From the NCBI GenBank assembly GCA_013397935.1, contig VZRN01005377.1, positions 619,569-683,568 on the forward strand: 64,000 nucleotides of DNA, given 5' to 3'. The stretch is from Dasyornis broadbenti (lineage: Eukaryota > Chordata > Aves > Passeriformes > Dasyornithidae). Position numbers and translations under genes: made by a program. The notes below the pieces were generated by a model. The model did no database searches. It was not told the DNA's origin and worked only from the letters and a program-made list of their open reading frames with translations. This document shows positions 49,197 to 61,664 of the stretch, one piece after another (position 1 is the first letter of the stretch; each line of letters opens with the position of its first letter).

Positions 49197-52100
49197 CTAT
49201 CACAACAAAAAGAGCTACCAGCATTTTAAGACTTTAAGCACCAGCCTCTCATAAGTAATTTGTCTTAAAACCCCATACCACCCAACTATAATAAAGTTTC
49301 AAAAATAATTTTAAATTCCACAGCTGCAAGAGAAGAACCAAAAAGAAAACCCCACAAATCTGAAGGCTGAAGCAACAAATTATAAAATTTGGGAGTAGGA
49401 CACTGTGTGTTTTAGACTGCAGAGTACTTCAAGCCCACATCACTATTTCTAAAGGAGCTTAGCAATGGCACAATATTGCTGGTGATACCATAACATTGAG
49501 AAGCTCCCAACACAAGCTAGACTCAGTACCACACCCAAAAACAACAACCAAAAAAACTCAAACTAAAACCAAAAATTTTCTTCCTCTTTTTCTTTTTCAC
49601 TGTTAAAGAAGCTATTAAGAAGACTGATATTTCTCTTAAGACAAAACTTGAGCACATCAGTTCCCAACCCAGCAGCAGAACAGGCAAGATCCTGCGTTAC
49701 TGAAGTTCTTAATAACAGGCACCTGCTTTGTCATAATGGATGTAAGAGAAAACCTCTAGGCTGGTGTAAGAGCAATTCTACTGAAGAAAGATTCAACAGA
49801 AAACTTTGGGGACTCAGATCTCATTACTAATCTTTTCAGAGTCTTTGTGCCCCTTCTCCTAAGTTCACCATTTCTGCATTTCAGATTTTTGCTTCTAAAA
49901 TAAAGGTCAATATGTTTTTCTCATGCCTTGCACAGAAAAGCATTAGTGGTTAATATTTGCCAGCTCCAAGTAACAAAACCTGTAGGATCAGAAACCAAGT
50001 ACTCAATATGGATTAATGTTTCAATATTGCAATCTTTGAGCACAGTTGTGCTTTTGGGAGTAGGGGACAGAGTACATAATTTGCAACAAAACCAAGAGGC
50101 AAGCCACCCCATTACATGAGTTGCTGCAGTAGAAGGCTACCTAGCTGCTCAGCTTGGTAGCTCAAGGATCTTCTCATTTACACTGTGCTTGGCCATGCTT
50201 TTATTTTATGCCTCAAGACTTAGGACTCTCTTATCCCTTTGTGTGAGCTCAACTTTACACAAGCTGTTACTGTTAGCAAAGCAGCCCTACTCCTCACAGT
50301 ACAGGAGTAACACACCTTATTATATTTAGCAACATTCAATTCAAAGCAGCTTACATCTACCCAACACTCTGTCAAAGGCAGCGGACTACACTGGACTTAG
50401 GCTGTACTCCTTCTACAGAGCTGCAGCTTTTCAAAAAACATGTTTCTTTACATTGGTTTCACACCTGGACATACAGACAATAAGAGATACTGAAGATTAG
50501 CCTCAGGACTATGTCCACCAGTCTGAAAAATCTAAAGGATGCAAAAGCGCCTCTCAACCATTTTTGCAAACCATTCACATTTTGAAGACTGTAATTATCA
50601 GCTCCTCACCCACCTCCTTTCAGAAGAATTTTAAGTATCTAAATAGTTCAGCCTCAAAAAAATCAGATATGTAACGCAATGTATGATCCTGCTTCTTCAC
50701 TTCTCACTTATTCCAAGAGAAAAGAAAAATAAATGCTCTGGTTATAGGCTTATTTATACCGACCAAATTCTTGAAAAGAAGCTCCAGAGAGCTGCAAACA
50801 TTACTACTGTACAGATACTCTCAAACCTTAGGCAGCAGAACATGGCTTTTAGATTAAGTCCTCAACTACGTGTCTCTCCATGTCCCAGAGGATTTAACAA
50901 GGGTATGCAGCAGCATGCACCTTTAAAGGCCTATCCTGCACAGAAAAGGTTTAAAGTAGTTGACAAACATACTTTTTTTCATACTAAAAGCAAATCAATA
51001 AAGTCTGTTACATTACTCTTGAGACAGCCCTACTCACTTAAATTGTCAAATATCTCACTTTATAGGTAACTTACCACAAACATATCTAAAAAACCAAAAG
51101 CAATGCTCTTAGTCTAGCTGATGTGACACAGTAAGTTTTGCAGCTGCTCTACACTAGCTAGGTGAGTGTTTTATTTAATCCCACCACAATCATTTTAATC
51201 CTGAGAATACATTTTTTTATGTCATTACTATTCTTTAGTATGAACTAAAGAACACACTCTAGCCATAAGGCTGTTCATCTTTAGGTAGCTGTATCATTCA
51301 CATGTGCTACAACATTGCAGAATCCATCACTGTTAGACACAAGAAAGTCTGAAATAATTAGTAGAAAAAATTATGGTATCTCCCAAACAGTATAAGCATG
51401 TCCCATGGTTATTTCTGCAGCAGGACAAGCAGGAAGGGAAAGAGGTAACAAAAACACTACCTCTAGCTAACTCATAGTGACATTTTGCCAAAAGTGCCAC
51501 CACATCCACTACACATACATGCACACGTAAACACTACCATCACTTTACACACTGCTTACTTTACCCCGAAGTATTTTGATTTCTCACTCTCTCACAAACT
51601 ACACTACAATTTTGCTGGGGTGAAGATCTGGCACACAATCTGTAATGCTGAAGGGACTGTACCTCCCCAGTGGGCATATGTTCAAGGAAGAGTATGTGAA
51701 AGAGCAGTTTCTAGTGCAATATATTCTTTACCACACCCCTCACTTTGCTATGAATACTTTGACAAAATCTTAGCTTCCTAGTAATTAATTGTCACCATAG
51801 AGTCCTCATGAAGCTGCAACAGATTGCAACATGAACAGCAAGAAGGCAGATGCAGGAGAAGAGTTAGCCACAACAGCAAAAGGTTTTGTACTCACTCTGT
51901 GCAGTCAGGTATCTTTTTAAATACACAATACACACTAACTAGACAGTGGAGAAAATGAACAACAGTCAACTTCAAAGGTCAGTGGACACTTTTCATGAGA
52001 AATCTTGCCTTGCCATGTTGCTCATCATCTCAGTTCTTATAAACTCAAATAGCCACTTCAGTGCCAAAGATTTAATTTACAGAGCAAGAACCGGAATTAT

Positions 52101-52215
52101 TTGAGAACAAAATACCATCCTTTCCCCCTTATTTTTTGTGGTTGGTTTTGCTTAAGGGTTTTTTGTTTGTTTGTTTTTTGTTTTTTAAGCAATTAGAATA
52201 ATTAAGAGAACTCAC

Positions 52216-52305
52216 TATGGTAATCCAGAAGACACTGGCAGGTTCAGAATCTTCTGGATCCATTTCAGACTGAGACAGCTGTGTTCTATGGCAATGTATG
52301 ATTCT
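52216..52305 (-). CDS. Candidate 90-base coding exon of the minus-strand gene
   Basis: Minus strand: acceptor GATCAGAATTCTTTCAG and donor CCATA|GTGAGTTC (A, not G, as last exon base). Thirty codons are open with both boundaries at phase 0: RIIHCHRTQLSQSEM followed by DPEDSEPASVFWITI. The PASVFWITI segment faintly recalls the first strand of Tudor domains (P-x-x-FW-x-x-I), but this is too little to assign a family. Confidence 0.38.
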
Positions 52306-52653
52306 CTGAAAGAATTCTGATCCTTCCTGGCTTGTTACTCTGCTTTGCTAAGCAATGTGTAGTTACTGTGACAAGGTTTGTAGAAAGGTGATGGAAAAGA
52401 CAGACAACTCCATGAGACACAACTGAACCTTCAGATCCTTGAGAATACTGGTGTAGGCAAGGAATCCACATCTTGCCTTCATCCTCTTTGTAAGGGACAA
52501 GTTTAAACCAAGTGAGCTTTCACCTCCCCTGTAAAACACTAAGATTTGAAAGCCATGGTAAAAAAAAAAGCATATCCCATGCTGAACTGAAAGTCTGTGA
52601 AACATTTTGAATGATAGAAACTACTGCAGCCAACGACATTTGGCACCACTTAC

Positions 52654-52693
52654 CTCAATAAATTTCATAAAACATGTTTCCTGTACATTGTCA
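52654..52693 (-). CDS. Candidate 40-base coding exon of the minus-strand gene
   Basis: Minus strand: consensus donor (TTGAG|GTAAGT) and an acceptor with a T-rich tract interrupted by purines (TTTTCCTTTTGGCAAAAAAG). The only open frame reads DNVQETCFMKFIE and exits at phase 0, compatible with 52216-52305. An internal acceptor (AATGTACAG) would give a 27-base phase-0 exon ETCFMKFIE. Confidence 0.28.
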
Positions 52694-53062
52694 CTTTTTT
52701 GCCAAAAGGAAAACTAGTGGAGAGAAGACAAAAACACAGCAGAAAGGAACATAGGGAAAATCCTGGCTTTTTTGTGTTTATCCGTGTTCCCATAATGCCA
52801 GTCCAGAATCAACTACACACAGACAGCAGAAGAAGACAGATTACAACAGAAAACATTCTGTTGCCCAGCCTCAACTCCTCTCTTGATCGTCTGGAAAACA
52901 CTCTTTCCAGCAAAGAGAGTTCTGAAGAGAATATGGAGTAAATAAAAAAAACTAAACACCCATACAGTATTAGAAATGCAGTGACCCGTCGTCTGTGAAG
53001 GGCCTTGAGTGCCCTTCACCATGCAATCCCATCCTGCCTGCTGTCAGCAGTTAGCCACTCAC

Positions 53063-53086
53063 CTCAGAAGAGCATAGGCAAATAAT
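53063..53086 (-). CDS. Weak candidate 24-base exon
   Basis: Minus strand: consensus donor (TTCTGAG|GTGAGTGG), poor acceptor (AATTCAAGCAG). Reads IICLCSSE at phase 0 on both sides. Too short to judge. Confidence 0.14.
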
Positions 53087-53780
53087 CTGCTTGAATTAAT
53101 TTGTGCTTATGTACTTGCTATCCACAGCACTTCAATGCACAGCTGTTCCAAAAGCAAAACACTTCTTAGATGAAGTTAGTGTCAAACCCTTATTTAATTC
53201 TCATGTGTCTAAGATCTCAAAGTAAGATATCAAAAACACTTCAGAAACTGATGGCTGTAATCTTGTAAACTCTTATTTGTTCTTGCTTTCATGAAATGAG
53301 AGATTGCTTTTCTTCAGTATTTTGTGGGTTTTTTTTTTTTTTTAAGGTGAAGTTTATGCAAACCGTAATGCCAACAGAAGAAGGAGAAAAAAGTGATGTA
53401 CCTTCTCTTCCCACCCCTTCCTTCCCTATTGTCCTCCAGGAATTAACTCTTTCAGACATCAGACAACTCTTCAGAAGGGGAGTTATCATGCTTTCAATTC
53501 CACAGTCTAATTTCTGGACATAAAATAACCTGAGCTGCTCCAGATAATAGCATTAAGCTTCCTTCACTGATCTGGGGAGACAAACCACTCTCTTTGGTAG
53601 AGTAGAAATGTTCGTATCATTCTTCAGAAAAAGACAAACTCATAATGGACCACAAACTGCAAACTAGCAGTCTGGGCTACGTAAAAACCAACATGGCATG
53701 AGAGACCTCTGAAACAAGCACTCTGTTCTAGCAGATCTGGAAAGGCATAAATCTGAGTATGACATCCTATATTTTGACAT

Positions 53781-53957
53781 CATGCTTCAAGACAGATGTG
53801 ACCAGCTGGAAAGAGTACACAGGACAGTAATGAGAATGATCCGATGTCTAGAAACACATTCTATATGGGAAGATGAAAGCCACTGGTGCTGTTTAGTCTA
53901 AAGAAGAAGTCCAGGAGGAGACAAGGTTCAAGTTGTCAAGTATGTCTTATACAAGGT
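53781..53957 (+). mobile_element. Ancient CR1 LINE fragment
   Basis: In plus orientation the stretch follows the CR1 region between the reverse transcriptase and the 3' UTR: GACCAGCTGGAAAGAGTACA, AGGACAGTAATGAGAATGAT, TGGTGCTGTTTAGTCTAAAG and GGAGGAGACAAGGTTCAAG. It is much more diverged than the copy at 20.2 kb, so it is an older insertion. A faint continuation (AGGACAAGAGGAGAAATGA) may occur near 54206. Confidence 0.68.
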
Positions 53958-54511
53958 CACAGAAGAAGAAATAGTTCAACTGAAATACTATATGAAATAG
54001 TAACGTGTATGGGAAAATCTGCATGTTTTCTAACTGCTCATTCATTTAGTTTGGAAACATTTTAAATGTCATGGTTTTGAGGAATTTACTGATAGCTAAA
54101 GTAGAAATAGAGGTAGCAGGACAATCTGTTTCACTGCTGTCTGAAGGATACCGAACAGCTGCGACAACAGATTCAGTTTTGCTATGTTGGCAACAGGAAC
54201 AAGGACAGGACAAGAGGAGAAATGAAACCTGCAAGCACAGGATCAAGCACTGGATATCCATATAACTAGAACCAGTAACAGAACATTACAGAGAACATCA
54301 ACATTTTCACTATTCGACAGTAATTAAATAGGATATTAATGTGAAAACAATGTGTATCTTCAAGCACTTCTTTCAATGTGATACTTTCAGCAGGTGGCAC
54401 ATAAAAAAACACTGAAATCATCTGTATGTACATCTTGGACCTCAGCCTTGCCTTTTTCCACTTAAAGATTTCCATGTGAAGAGATGCTCTCTCACTTTTA
54501 AATTAACATAC

Positions 54512-54548
54512 CTTTATCTGCCTCTGCACTCTAATGAACTGTGGTGTC
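54512..54548 (-). CDS. Weak candidate 37-base exon
   Basis: Minus strand: strong acceptor (AATAATTTTCTTTTGTGCAAG) and donor GATAAAG|GTATGTT. The only open frame reads TPQFIRVQRQIK, entering with one base and leaving at phase 0. It does not accept the phase-0 exit of the proposed first exon. Confidence 0.2.
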
Positions 54549-56289
54549 CTTGCACAAAAGAAAATTATTATACAGGTGGATTTGCCAGGTGGTTCTGGAG
54601 GTAAGCAGAAATTCAGCTGGAAGCACTGACTACACCAAAATGGAGGGATGGGCAAAATCAAAGCACAAAAAACAGGCAAAAAAAAGTCTGGTGTCAGGTA
54701 ATAAAGGAATCTAGTAGAGGTGAATAAAGGGGATAGAATAGTGCTGCATATTTTAAGCAAACTCTCCCACAACACTAACATGAGTTTATACTGCTATCTT
54801 CCAGCACTACTAATTGAGGGTGAGGTATCAGATTGCCCATACAGAATTTCAAAATTCCATGAATGCAATGTTGAGTTATTTTTGGGCTTACCTTCTCTAA
54901 CCTGTCAACTCAAAAGATGCCTGTAATTCATCACCAAAGCACACACAGAAATAGCAAGCCTTTACCAGAAGTTAACTGGTCTGCCAGCAGCTCTGAGTTC
55001 AGCTAACTGAACAGACAGACTTTGTATGTTTCTTCACAGTATTATGCAGGCTTACCAGCTGAGCACTAAACCATCTAGACACCACATAATTGTGGTAAGC
55101 ACAGCCCCAAGCCCACACGTACCATTCCTGCCGAGAAGCAGGATATATTAATCACCTAGCAGTGCACTCCATGTTAACAGCAGCTACAGAGCTCCTACTC
55201 AGTTCAGTGAAAAAAACAAGTTCACATCTATATATATAAAAAATAATTAAAAAAAAAAGATGTGGATATATCGACAATCATTCTACTTCTATCATAAATG
55301 CATTTAGCTGCAAATACATTCCACTCTTCGTGGGCTCATGCCATTGAAAGAAGCAAGCAACCTGATCTGAGTTTGAGTATTTAAGAAATAAAAAGAGGGG
55401 GGGTGGATACAGAAAGGTATATTTAGTTCCAATTCATCATGCTGTCCTACAGTTGTATCAATTTAACAGGAGGCATCTGGAAAAGACAGGAAAACAGGAG
55501 CTACATAAACAGCCATTAGTGCATAGGGAAACATTCCTGACAACCACAGCTTAACTAGTTGAAAATAACTTCAACCAGCTTCACAGATTTCCTCCAGAAA
55601 TGCAAGGTTTCTCAAAAAAACCTTTGCACATCCAGACGCATAAAGGCACAGGATAAAGAAACACCACCTAAGAGCAAATTAAAAAGTTGACTACAATGGA
55701 AGTCGTAAGTAAGGCACACAAGAGATGATGTACCGAAGCAAAGTAAAGCAGTAGTCAGACAGAACAATGCACTTGGTTGGGGGTCATGGTTTGAAAAAGA
55801 TTTAAGGAGCGTGAATGATGCAACAAGAAATAAATGAAATAATTTCAAAAATCCGTCTCAAGACCCAAAAGGGTCGTTTTACTGTAACATAGCGGGAGGG
55901 GTTGTTTTGTTTTAAGCGTGCCGTTAGAAGGTATTGTAGCTAGATCAGAAAGAGAGGAAAGGGAACAACACGCGTAACCGTGTATCGTGCTACGGATCTA
56001 TCACTCACAGAGCACCTCCATGATCCACAGCCTATCATGAGCTCTCACAAGAGGATTACTGTAGTTTAGGGGCTTGCCCATCACTTCCTTCTGACATTAA
56101 AGAGTTTTCTTTGGAGAAACGCTATTCAAAGGTGACACGTTCGGGAAAAAGAAATACCAAAAAATCCCCCAAAATAAAAAACCTCTCCTAAAACAAAAAA
56201 TTCCCTCTCCATACAAAAACCCCCAACTCTCAAATATCCGCAGCCAGAAGGGCTAGAGCCGGCAGAGCAGAAACAAGAACGCCTCGGGT

Positions 56290-56559
56290 TTAACCGGGCA
56301 GACTGACGCGAAAGGGCTGTCCCCAGGTGGGCACGAAGCCGCTCCCCGCCTCGGGGTCTCCTCCGCCTCGCACCCCGGGACGGCCGCGCTGCGCAGAGGC
56401 TCCCGGCGCGGCCCCGGAGCACAGAGGCGGAGAAGCGGCCGCCGCCGCCCCGGCCACGCGCACCTCTTCATCCCGCTCCTCCAGCGAGGCGACGTCCTCT
56501 GCCCGCCCGCCAGGGATCGCCCGCTCCGCCGCAGCCGTCGCCCCGCCGGGGGCCGTCGC
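56290..56559. promoter_or_regulatory. CpG island, truncated by the assembly gap
   Basis: After 56 kb of AT-rich sequence the composition switches abruptly to GC-rich DNA dense in CG dinucleotides (for example GCGGCCGCCGCCGCCC, CCGCCGGGGGCCGTCGC). It continues to the first N, so its true size is unknown. Islands of this kind mark vertebrate promoters and first exons. Both strands are open across it because stop codons are rare at this composition, so open frames alone say little about gene direction. Confidence 0.8.
56464..56559 (-). CDS. Candidate first coding exon (3' part only) of the minus-strand gene
   Basis: Reading left from the gap on the minus strand, 32 codons are open as ATAPGGATAAAERAIPGGRA then EDVASLEERDEE and reach a possible donor GAAGAG|GTGCGC at phase 0. 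The start codon would be inside the gap. An Ala/Gly/Pro-rich N-terminus followed by an acidic charged stretch is common for first exons in CpG islands. Without the donor, the same frame runs on to a stop at 56290. The opposite strand is open as well, so the gene could run the other way. Confidence 0.38.
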
Positions 56560-57271
56560 NNNNNNNNNNNNNNNNNNNNNNNNNNNNNNNNNNNNNNNNN
56601 NNNNNNNNNNNNNNNNNNNNNNNNNNNNNNNNNNNNNNNNNNNNNNNNNNNNNNNNNNNNNNNNNNNNNNNNNNNNNNNNNNNNNNNNNNNNNNNNNNNN
56701 NNNNNNNNNNNNNNNNNNNNNNNNNNNNNNNNNNNNNNNNNNNNNNNNNNNNNNNNNNNNNNNNNNNNNNNNNNNNNNNNNNNNNNNNNNNNNNNNNNNN
56801 NNNNNNNNNNNNNNNNNNNNNNNNNNNNNNNNNNNNNNNNNNNNNNNNNNNNNNNNNNNNNNNNNNNNNNNNNNNNNNNNNNNNNNNNNNNNNNNNNNNN
56901 NNNNNNNNNNNNNNNNNNNNNNNNNNNNNNNNNNNNNNNNNNNNNNNNNNNNNNNNNNNNNNNNNNNNNNNNNNNNNNNNNNNNNNNNNNNNNNNNNNNN
57001 NNNNNNNNNNNNNNNNNNNNNNNNNNNNNNNNNNNNNNNNNNNNNNNNNNNNNNNNNNNNNNNNNNNNNNNNNNNNNNNNNNNNNNNNNNNNNNNNNNNN
57101 NNNNNNNNNNNNNNNNNNNNNNNNNNNNNNNNNNNNNNNNNNNNNNNNNNNNNNNNNNNNNNNNNNNNNNNNNNNNNNNNNNNNNNNNNNNNNNNNNNNN
57201 NNNNNNNNNNNNNNNNNNNNNNNNNNNNNNNNNNNNNNNNNNNNNNNNNNNNNNNNNNNNNNNNNNNNNNN
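56560..57271. other. Assembly gap, 712 N
   Basis: A run of undetermined bases. The left edge is in the CpG island, the right edge in AT-rich DNA (ACCAAGCTTTCAGCC). GC-rich promoters are often missing from bird assemblies. The gap probably hides the transcription start and the N-terminus of the gene. Its length may or may not be an estimate. Confidence 0.99.
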
Positions 57272-60200
57272 ACCAAGCTTTCAGCCATTGAAACCAAAGC
57301 AGATCACAGAAGTTAGGTACCTAAAGGCTGTGGCAAATCTTCCTGGACAAATCCTTCATCTTTTAGGACCTAAAAGCCTTTTAAACCTAATTATAATGTA
57401 AATTTTTAAAAATATTTTTTAAATATTATTTTGAAAAAAATATTTTTTTCTCTTTTTGCGGTCCTGAGGACATCGATCCTCATCTAATGTGCTAATACTA
57501 TATATAAATATATAATAATATATTCCAGAACCTTATTTGCTTATGCCTGGACCCCAGATTAATCTGATTGTAAAATCAAAAGTGACTAAGTGCTTTTGTA
57601 ATGAAGAAGGTCCCACAACATCACTACAGGGTATCTATCTTCTCCATTTCACAGGAAGAGGAGTGTGAGCACAAACCAGTTATTGATGTGCTCTAATTAA
57701 CACAGTACATAGCTGATGAAAATAGGAACCAGAATGCAAGTCTCCACTTTTTCGGTTTTCTGATTTGACCATTATATCCAGTACTCACAGATGGTACATG
57801 AAAGAAAAAAACCAAACTTTTAAAATTATTATTATTATTATTGTTATTGTTGTTGTTGTTGTTGTTGTTGTTACAACTATATGGGTGATCAGATTTGTAG
57901 TGGAAGGAAAAACAGTGATATAAAATTCTCCAAGTCTCAGTTCTTCTCTGTTTAAAGCGTGCTTTTAATGCTGGATATTAGGTTATAACAATGCTGATAG
58001 CTCTTTGTGGTTTCTTATCAGTGTTTAGATCAGACCTTTAAAACTTAATTTATTGTGGAAGAGGATTATAAGAGTCACTAGGGACAAAATTTGACCTAGA
58101 AATTTGCCTATAGCAACATTTAATAATAAGGAAACACGAGATAGTCACACAAAGACAAAACTGGTTTTGGCTAAGTGAATTACACACATATACTAAAACC
58201 TATCCAAACCTAACTCTAATAATTTTAACCAACCAGTGAAAAGAGCTCTTCCTTAGTAGTCCAGGTTCTGCACATAAGTTGTTATATCTCCAAAATCTGG
58301 ATTTATTCATAATTCTTGAGCCCTTGATTTTAAAGTTAAACATTTTTCTGTCAGAATTTGCCTCTGGTTAAGTTTCATTCTCATAGCAGAACAACTTGTT
58401 TAATTTCCTACCTATTCTTCACAATGTATAAGAAAATTGCCAGGTGTGAAAAGCAATGCAGCAGGTCTTTGTCACTTTTTTCTCTTGCTGCCAGAGATGA
58501 GACTGGAAAAAATAGAGCTTAGCCAGAGCACTTCTACACTTCAGCTATTATCAGCTGCCAGAACAGCCCCTGTAATCTGGGGGCAGCAAGGAATACATTA
58601 GAATAGTCACTGAACTGCTCTAATTTATGCCATAAATTGAAATCTAAGAAGGCACTCAAAATTTATTATATCACCCAAGAGTTACAGAAGACAAAGTGAC
58701 AGTATTGTTCTGCTCTGGCCTAAAGACTATGCTGTATCACGTGTTCTGCTAACATTATCCTACATGAACAGAAGAGGGATTCTATGTTGCCTATAGTTGC
58801 TAAAAGGGAGCTAAAGCTAAAAGCAGCAAAGATAGAAGCTTACATCATTTTCCATCCTGGGAAAAGCACTGTTCCTTGCACTTCACCATCACAAATCAGT
58901 GAGGTACTTTGTGGCAAAAGTCTGAGTATCTGGCATGACTTGAGAAGCTCATTTAGAAAACATTTGTTGAGAAAATGTCCGTATTGAATAAGCTTTGAGT
59001 ACCTCCTGGCATTGGATTCATTTGGTGGAGAGTATGGAGGGAAGGGTGTAGAGTGTCTGATGTCAGCTACTACAGGTGGCCAGCTCAGTTTTGGATACGT
59101 TCACCCATTTACGCATTTTTTTCCACCAGTACATTTTCAAGCAGCCATCTCCTGGTCTGCTCAATATTCCCTTTCTGTCCTCCCCCCAGTACACACAGCA
59201 GTAACCCGCTCTGTGTGGTTACAGTTGTTCAAGATGTGCACTACTTACTGCTTTCATGTCAGCTAACTGAAAACAAAATACAGGAAAAGAAATAAAATGT
59301 ATCTCAAAACTCCCTGATTATATGCCCGTTTGTTACTGCTTGGGAAATTCTTACATTCAATATGGTCTTGAAAGACTGAAAGAATGACAGATTTATTGAC
59401 AAGTTTGGCACAGGATATCAAGGTATAGGGGAAACACTAGAAAAAGGCATGAAGAGGTATAGAAAAAAATTGTCAGCAAAGCATAGCTATACATGACACA
59501 GCATGAAAAGACAAATAAGAAGATAATGATTGGTTTTGTAATTGGCCCCTCAAGGTAAAGATCTCAATCTTTGCTAAGAAATGATTGTGCAGAATCAAAG
59601 GAGCAAATACATTGTAAAAATGACAGGCAGAAAAAGTAAACATTGCAGTGGTGTATTGAATAAACCAGAGAAGTCAGAGAGAAAGACTGTGAAGCTCATG
59701 ACAAAATTAAAAAAGGTGGCACAATGGTGGCAAACATCTGTCCCGTGTTACAGCTTTGATGAGACAAATACAAAAGGTAGAGCTTTATAATAGCTTCTGC
59801 ATCAGTTTCATGACATCAGTTGCCTTCAAATCATTGCCTTTTTGAACTAGGCAATGTTCCATCAAATTCTTTTTTATATTGTTTAGAATATTCTTCTTCC
59901 TCTTTGACCCTGAATATTTAGGCAGAAGTGTACCTCTGTAAGAAACAGTTTTCAAAATATACTGACAGTGGGGTTAGCACCTGAGAAAATCCCTAGACAA
60001 GACTGACTGATCTGGCAAATGCAAGGCTCTCCAAATAAGACAGTTACACTATCAGCAACAACAACGCTGTGCTTCCCTTTCTGCATAGTAAATGTGCATT
60101 AAACCTGACCTGAAAGGACCACTCCTTTGGATGAATAAGTCTCCATACTTATTCACTTCTTGCCCTCCCTCTTGAGACTGCCAACAGCATTGCCAATTAG

Positions 60201-61632
60201 TGCCAATCCTGAATGCAGATTGTAATACGAATAGGCCTTTCAATATTTAATTCTAGACTTTTGCACTGGTGGTGTATAAATGTTTCATTAGTGCACTTCC
60301 TTCTGTAAGGGAAGGTTTATTCATTCATACTTCTGCCATTTTTTTGTCTGAAAGAGAAGCAAAGATGTCTACCTGAAGTACTGGCAGAAAATGGGCAAAC
60401 AGGAACTTGTATTTTTAAATGCTCCTCCCAGCTCTAGCAGTAAACTCTGGAATCAGAGTTCTTTTTCTTGGGAAGCCTGATTTATTGAGAATACATGTTA
60501 CAGGGTCATAAAGACAACACTCAGTTTTTATGTGAAGTGTTTTATCGCTGGATCAAGAATTCAAAAGCTTTCTTTTGGTGGGGTAGAATCCACTGATGTT
60601 AGCGGCCGGATACTCACCAACACCAACTGCCATGGTAGGCTGGAAGAGAATAAAAACATGCATGAGAACTATTCTCATCTCTGGGCTGGGGCAGATACCA
60701 CCAAACACACAGCATAGTTTGGAGATCCTTTCTTTTTATCTATGAAAGTCTCCTTTGACCTTAGGGATACTTCAGAGTAAGTAGAACCCTCTTTGTACCT
60801 TCCTAAGAGAATCAATTTTGTGACTTTCCCTCTTACCATTAAAAAGCTTTTTTGACAACAAATGTGAGGCACAATTTACTTTCCATAGCACTTGCAGAGC
60901 ATGAAGCAAGGGCATTTGAACATGCTGATTAGATTCAGATCATCTCAAAAGGCATTAATAAGCTAGTCATGTTACGCTGTAAATCCTAGCAACAATAGGC
61001 ATATGCATGAACAGAAATATCACACTCAAATCTGTGGCACATGTAATAAAACTCAGCAAAATAAAACATTTCATCTATTAATTGAATATGGCACTAGACG
61101 TAAAATTCTTTTGCCAGGGGATTAAACACAACTAGTGTAGTGCTCCACCTGCTGCAGGTGCCTTTATCAAGACCAAGTAGTGCCACCATCTTAGAGATGA
61201 TGTGATCTGGACTAAACAGTGTAATTGCTAAAGACTCTTTTCCCTGATTACTGGCACTTGAGGACCTGTATGAGCACTGCATGAATCACTGTCAGGAGAC
61301 TTGCAGAAAATCACGCTTAGATGAAACCACTGGCAAATGTTGACACTCTGACGTTTACATTTCTGATACCTTCAGTAAAAAAAAAAATTAAAGACTGTAC
61401 AGGAAATCAGGGAAACACAATGCAGTGATCCTCTTGTCAGGTCTCCTTCAAGGCCTTGCTGTGGGATTATACCACTATGACTAAATATCAGAAGCATGCC
61501 CTAAGTTTCAGGCAGATTCAGGAAGGTTGTTAGTTTGTAAGGAACAATAGAACTTAAACTGTTTTCATCTGACTTCAGATACAGAAGTGTAGTGCCAGCA
61601 CATTGTGTGGAGTTTCTGCACAATTCTGTACC
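57272..61632. other. No supported gene
   Basis: AT-rich DNA with no island, transposon or convincing splice-bounded frame. It contains the compound microsatellite listed separately. It is probably intergenic sequence upstream of the minus-strand gene. Confidence 0.5.
57825..57872. repeat. Compound (ATT)n-(TTG)n microsatellite
   Basis: About six ATT units pass through a mixed TTGTTATTG junction into about nine TTG/GTT units. Such compound arrays arise when one repeat seeds a variant unit that then expands. Confidence 0.93.
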
Positions 61633-61664
61633 ATTGAGTACCTCTGCTGGCAGAGGTACTCAAT
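61633..61664. repeat. Near-perfect 32-base palindrome
   Basis: ATTGAGTACCTCTGC and its exact complement GCAGAGGTACTCAAT are separated by only TG. The 15-bp arms could extrude a cruciform or, if transcribed, form a tight hairpin. No transposon ends or duplications are visible around it. It is far longer than chance palindromes in this window. Confidence 0.9.

Noticed and set aside
51071..51081. An 11-base splice-bounded insert on the minus strand (acceptor GGTTTTTTAG, donor GTAAGTTACC)
   Set aside because: Inserts of 4-13 bases between AG and GT sites are frequent by chance in this sequence (also near 3150, 6030 and 40850).
56327..57316. Open frames of more than 300 codons on both strands across the gap
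   Set aside because: Most of their length is undetermined bases; only the flanking GC-rich portion is real sequence.
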